Shown here piece after piece: positions 30,932 through 33,180 of a stretch of DNA of 33,180 bases. The position numbers and the translations under genes were made by a program. The DNA comes from Epsilonproteobacteria bacterium (ex Lamellibrachia satsuma) (GTDB lineage: Bacteria > Campylobacterota > Campylobacteria > Campylobacterales > Sulfurovaceae). The number at the start of each line of letters is the position of its first letter. Positions within the stretch are counted from its first letter, which is position 1. Location: NCBI GenBank assembly GCA_003934925.1, contig JQIX01000006.1:1-33180 (forward strand), in the 5' to 3' direction. The notes below the pieces were generated by a model that was not told the DNA's origin, searched no databases, and worked only from the letters and a program-made list of their open reading frames with translations.

Positions 30932-31022
30932 GGAGACGTGGGTGAGTTGGCTGAAACCACACCCCTGCTAAGGGTGCGTATCCTAACGGGTACCGAGGGT
31001 TCGAATCCCTCCGTCTCCGCCA
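30932..31022 (+). tRNA. tRNA-Ser (anticodon GCU)
   Basis: The acceptor arm GGAGACG pairs with CGTCTCC, followed by the discriminator G and an encoded CCA at 31020-31022. The anticodon stem is ACCCCTGCTAAGGGT with anticodon GCT at 30967-30969, reading AGC and AGU serine codons. A long variable arm (GCGTATCCTAACGGGTAC) and the T-arm GGGTTCGAATCCC confirm a class II serine tRNA. No integrase or direct repeat of the tRNA end is visible in the window. Confidence 0.97.
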
Positions 31023-31079
31023 TTCATAAAACAATTTCTTCATAAATATTTACTTAAAAAAATTTCACTCTAAAAGATT

Positions 31080-31556
31080 CTATATTTCCCTTTTCTCTTT
31101 TCTTTTTTCCGGTCCATTGTAAGAAGAGTCATTGTAGGAAGTCAAATCTCTGAAGTCATTGTCCAGATTGACACCTGCCATTTTTTCAAACTCTTCGAAG
31201 TCGGAGTGATTGACAATGAATGAAATTTCGGTAACATGGACCATGTTCCAATTTTCTGCTTTTTCTTCTTTTTGGAATACAACATGGGCAGAAGTTATCT
31301 TTAGGTCAGAACTTGTATTCTCATAGGAATATCTTACAAACATCGGTACAAGCCCAAGTTCGGTTATTTTATCTATCTTGCTCTGTTTTGCCTGTTCAAT
31401 ACTGCTCTCGTCAGCATTTACATCTTCACATCCGAAATATCTTCCAGTCAGGACTCTTTTAAAAGTTCTACCCGGAGGATCCGGAATATATTCTGTTTTC
31501 TTCTTTCTGAAAAATAAGCTTTTAAGTATTTCTAACATAGTGGTTTTTGCCTTCAT
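31080..31556 (-). CDS. Unknown protein
   Basis: A 158-residue soluble protein beginning MKAKTTMLEILKSLFFRKKK, with a basic N-terminus. The core, GRTFKRVLTGRYFGCEDVNADESSIEQAKQSK and LVPMFVRYSYENTSSDLKITSAHVVF, is followed by an acidic and Ser/Asn-rich C-terminus. No family is recognised. A TATAAT lies 6 nt before this ATG, so the transcript would be leaderless; an alternative ATG lies at 31538 with a weak AAGG upstream. Confidence 0.55.
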   Translation of the reverse strand: MKAKTTMLEILKSLFFRKKKTEYIPDPPGRTFKRVLTGRYFGCEDVNADESSIEQAKQSKIDKITELGLVPMFVRYSYENTSSDLKITSAHVVFQKEEKAENWNMVHVTEISFIVNHSDFEEFEKMAGVNLDNDFRDLTSYNDSSYNGPEKRKEKREI

Positions 31557-31562
31557 TTTCTT

Positions 31563-31568
31563 ATTATA
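31563..31568 (-). promoter_or_regulatory. -10 box for the 31080-31556 gene
   Basis: TATAAT on the minus strand 6 nt before the ATG, the same spacing as at the Pif1-like helicase gene, suggesting a leaderless mRNA. Confidence 0.45.
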
Positions 31569-31724
31569 CTTTATATTTTTAAGAATAGGAATATGGAAGT
31601 TTTTATTGCTACTCAGCTCTCAATATACATTTTAATCAATAAATCTATGACAATTTGTCATTTTTTCCACTTTTTTCTTCAATGCAGGATATACTTGGCC
31701 TTATATCAATAGAAGGCTTCCCAT

Positions 31725-32993
31725 TTGTTTCTACATATCGATATAGACAGTTTTTTTGCTTCTGCAGAACGTTCTGTGGACAGCTCTCTTAAAGGGATCC
31801 CTATGGCCGTGGGGAGTCGGAGCAATCTGGAGATCTTTAATAAAAAACGGACCCATATTAAACTGATGAACGATAACAGTGGAGCGTTTGTAACACCTGT
31901 ATTTTACAGTGATAAAAAGAAAACCTTTGATTCCTATTTTGTGGATAAGATCAATGGAAAAGAAAAAATACGGGGTATCATCACTACTGCAAGTTATGAA
32001 GCCAGGGCATTTGGAGTAAAAACAGCAATGCCTATCGCACAGGCGCTGCATCTTTGCCCCAAAATGGTTGTTGTACCGTCGAACTATCCACTCTATCATA
32101 AACTTTCACATCAGATACATTCTTTTATGAGAGCGCATATCCCACAGGTGGAGCAGTACAGCATTGATGAGTTCTTTGCCAATGTCAGCGGATGGATCAA
32201 GGAAGAAGAGGTGTATTCTTTTGCAAAAAAGTTACAGGCAGAGATATTTGAACATTTTGATATACCGGTCTCTATAGGTATCTCAAAAGCAAAATGGATC
32301 GCCAAGCTCGCAACAGAGTCTGCAAAACCTTATGGGGTTTATGAAGTAAAAGATATAGACAGCTACATAGAAAACATACCCATAAAGGCATTTCCGGGCA
32401 TAGGCAAAGGTTTTCAAAGAAGATTAGGGGAGCACTATATATCAACCCTTGGTGAACTAAAACGTCAAAAGGTATTGCTTTATTCATGGAAAAAACCGGG
32501 TATTCAACTCTACCATCGAGTGACAGGAACAGATGATGAAGGTATAAGCAGTCAGGGAGATAGAAAATCTATAGGTATCAGCCGTACCTTTGATGCTATT
32601 TATGACAGAAATGAGGTCAAACGCCGCATGGTCATCATGGCAAGGCATATTGTCTATATGGTCATGGCTATTGAAGTCAATCCTACAAGCTACTATTTAA
32701 AAATAGGATATGAATATGGTATCAAAGCAAAAAAGACTATGACTGTTGACAGAGTATTTTCAGAGAAACTTTTTAAATCAATCCTTGCAAAAATGTATGA
32801 TGATATAGTGGAGACGAATAAAGGTGCCGTCAAACTTACACTTAATGTATCCAACTTCAGTTCACAGCATAAAAAAACATTCTCCTTGTTGGAGTTTGAT
32901 AAGGATATACATGAAAATAAGCTGAGTAGAAAAATACAAAATCTAAGAGAACGTTTTGGCTTGGATATTATTAAAACAGGGAATGAATTATAA
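31725..32993 (+). CDS. Y-family DNA polymerase (Pol IV/UmuC-like)
   Basis: A 422-residue translesion polymerase. The catalytic aspartates are in HIDIDSFFASAE (Asp6 and Asp8), with SIDEFF supplying the other acidic residues. FF in the first motif places an aromatic steric gate. KAFPGIGKGFQRRL is the helix-hairpin-helix, and the little-finger domain follows. Between AVG (28-30) and IRGIITTASYEAR (82-94) lie about 50 residues (containing NNSGAFVTP-like NDNSGAFVTPVF) where Pol IV has about 6, a feature also known in Campylobacterota homologues. The start is TTG at 31725 with AGAAGG upstream. No LexA-type operator is seen. Confidence 0.9.
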   Translation: MFLHIDIDSFFASAERSVDSSLKGIPMAVGSRSNLEIFNKKRTHIKLMNDNSGAFVTPVFYSDKKKTFDSYFVDKINGKEKIRGIITTASYEARAFGVKTAMPIAQALHLCPKMVVVPSNYPLYHKLSHQIHSFMRAHIPQVEQYSIDEFFANVSGWIKEEEVYSFAKKLQAEIFEHFDIPVSIGISKAKWIAKLATESAKPYGVYEVKDIDSYIENIPIKAFPGIGKGFQRRLGEHYISTLGELKRQKVLLYSWKKPGIQLYHRVTGTDDEGISSQGDRKSIGISRTFDAIYDRNEVKRRMVIMARHIVYMVMAIEVNPTSYYLKIGYEYGIKAKKTMTVDRVFSEKLFKSILAKMYDDIVETNKGAVKLTLNVSNFSSQHKKTFSLLEFDKDIHENKLSRKIQNLRERFGLDIIKTGNEL

Positions 32994-33180
32994 ATTTCTT
33001 ATCTTAATAGCAATTGTATTTAGTCACCCCTGAAAAACCCAAACACCTCCCAAAAATAGGTACTTTGGAAGTGATTTAAGGGTATAATAACAACCAATAA
33101 ACATAACAAAACAGACTAATTCTTGGTCGAAATAGGTGTTAAAATTGCTTCCACGTTCTCCTAAAAATACCCAACCCAAT
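32994..33180. other. End of window, no clear gene
   Basis: A minus-strand frame is open from the right edge to a stop at 33024-33026 (about 51 codons, ending LFLGGVWVFQG), which could be the tail of a gene continuing beyond the window but lacks recognisable motifs. No terminator hairpin is obvious downstream of the polymerase gene. Confidence 0.25.

Noticed and set aside
30932-31022. tRNA-Ser as an integration site for a genomic island
   Set aside because: No integrase, no repeat of the tRNA 3' end, and the following genes look chromosomal.
1-33180. CRISPR arrays
   Set aside because: No regularly spaced direct repeats were seen; the repeats present are dispersed or inverted.

Overview
The window looks like chromosomal DNA of a free-living member of the Campylobacterota (Epsilonproteobacteria), most like the Sulfurovum/Sulfurimonas group. 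This is an inference from protein content: several small monohaem c-type cytochromes, periplasmic lipoproteins, a DUF4395/DUF502/DUF302/DUF4139 set, a solitary trpB, a Y-family polymerase with a long finger insertion, AT-rich promoters with TATAAT boxes but no clear -35, and many short intergenic repeats. Most of the window is ordinary housekeeping DNA with mixed strands and short operons.

Layout. 1-464: tail of an unknown gene and a decayed 3' end of exonuclease III. 465-4582: Pif1-like helicase, a DksA-type zinc-finger protein, a DUF4395 membrane protein, a small membrane protein and a DUF1456 protein. 4591-6012: YceI and DUF302 envelope proteins separated by a 266-bp MITE-like element. 6111-13107: ychF, a CPA2 antiporter, pepA (M17 aminopeptidase), trpB behind a structured leader, and a membrane-anchored metallophosphoesterase. 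13198-14427: a lipoprotein and apt. 14491-16702: an accessory island. 16703-20290: a cytochrome, then a folD-lepB-M50 protease-rpiB operon. 20389-24370: a cytochrome, a DUF4139 protein, a cold-shock protein, a beta-propeller protein and an outer-membrane barrel preceded by a GEMM (cyclic-dinucleotide) riboswitch with its own terminator. 24877-29097: a cytochrome, a lipoprotein, a helical repeat protein, DUF502 and nadE, all on the minus strand. 29295-33180: cyclophilin, pyrF, a 48-residue membrane protein, tRNA-Ser(GCU), an unknown gene and a Y-family DNA polymerase.

The most notable signal is the accessory island between apt and the cytochrome. A TIR-domain gene and an unknown membrane-anchored gene are each followed, within a few bases of the stop codon, by an imperfect palindrome of about 70 bp with TAAC...GTTA ends, the architecture of integron attC sites. 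The two ends of the TIR cassette carry a 9-nt perfectly complementary pair (AAATATAAC / GTTATATTT), as expected of a genuine 808-bp integron gene cassette. No integrase is present in the window, so this would be an integrase-less cassette cluster carrying a possible TIR defence effector in a Campylobacterota-like genome.

Other features worth attention are several MITE-like inverted-repeat elements with target-site-like direct repeats, one of which supplies the stop codon of one gene and a promoter for the next. There are also two hairpins with a shared loop but different stems, a possible two-state leader in front of trpB, and genes whose -10 box lies 6 nt from the start codon (leaderless transcripts).
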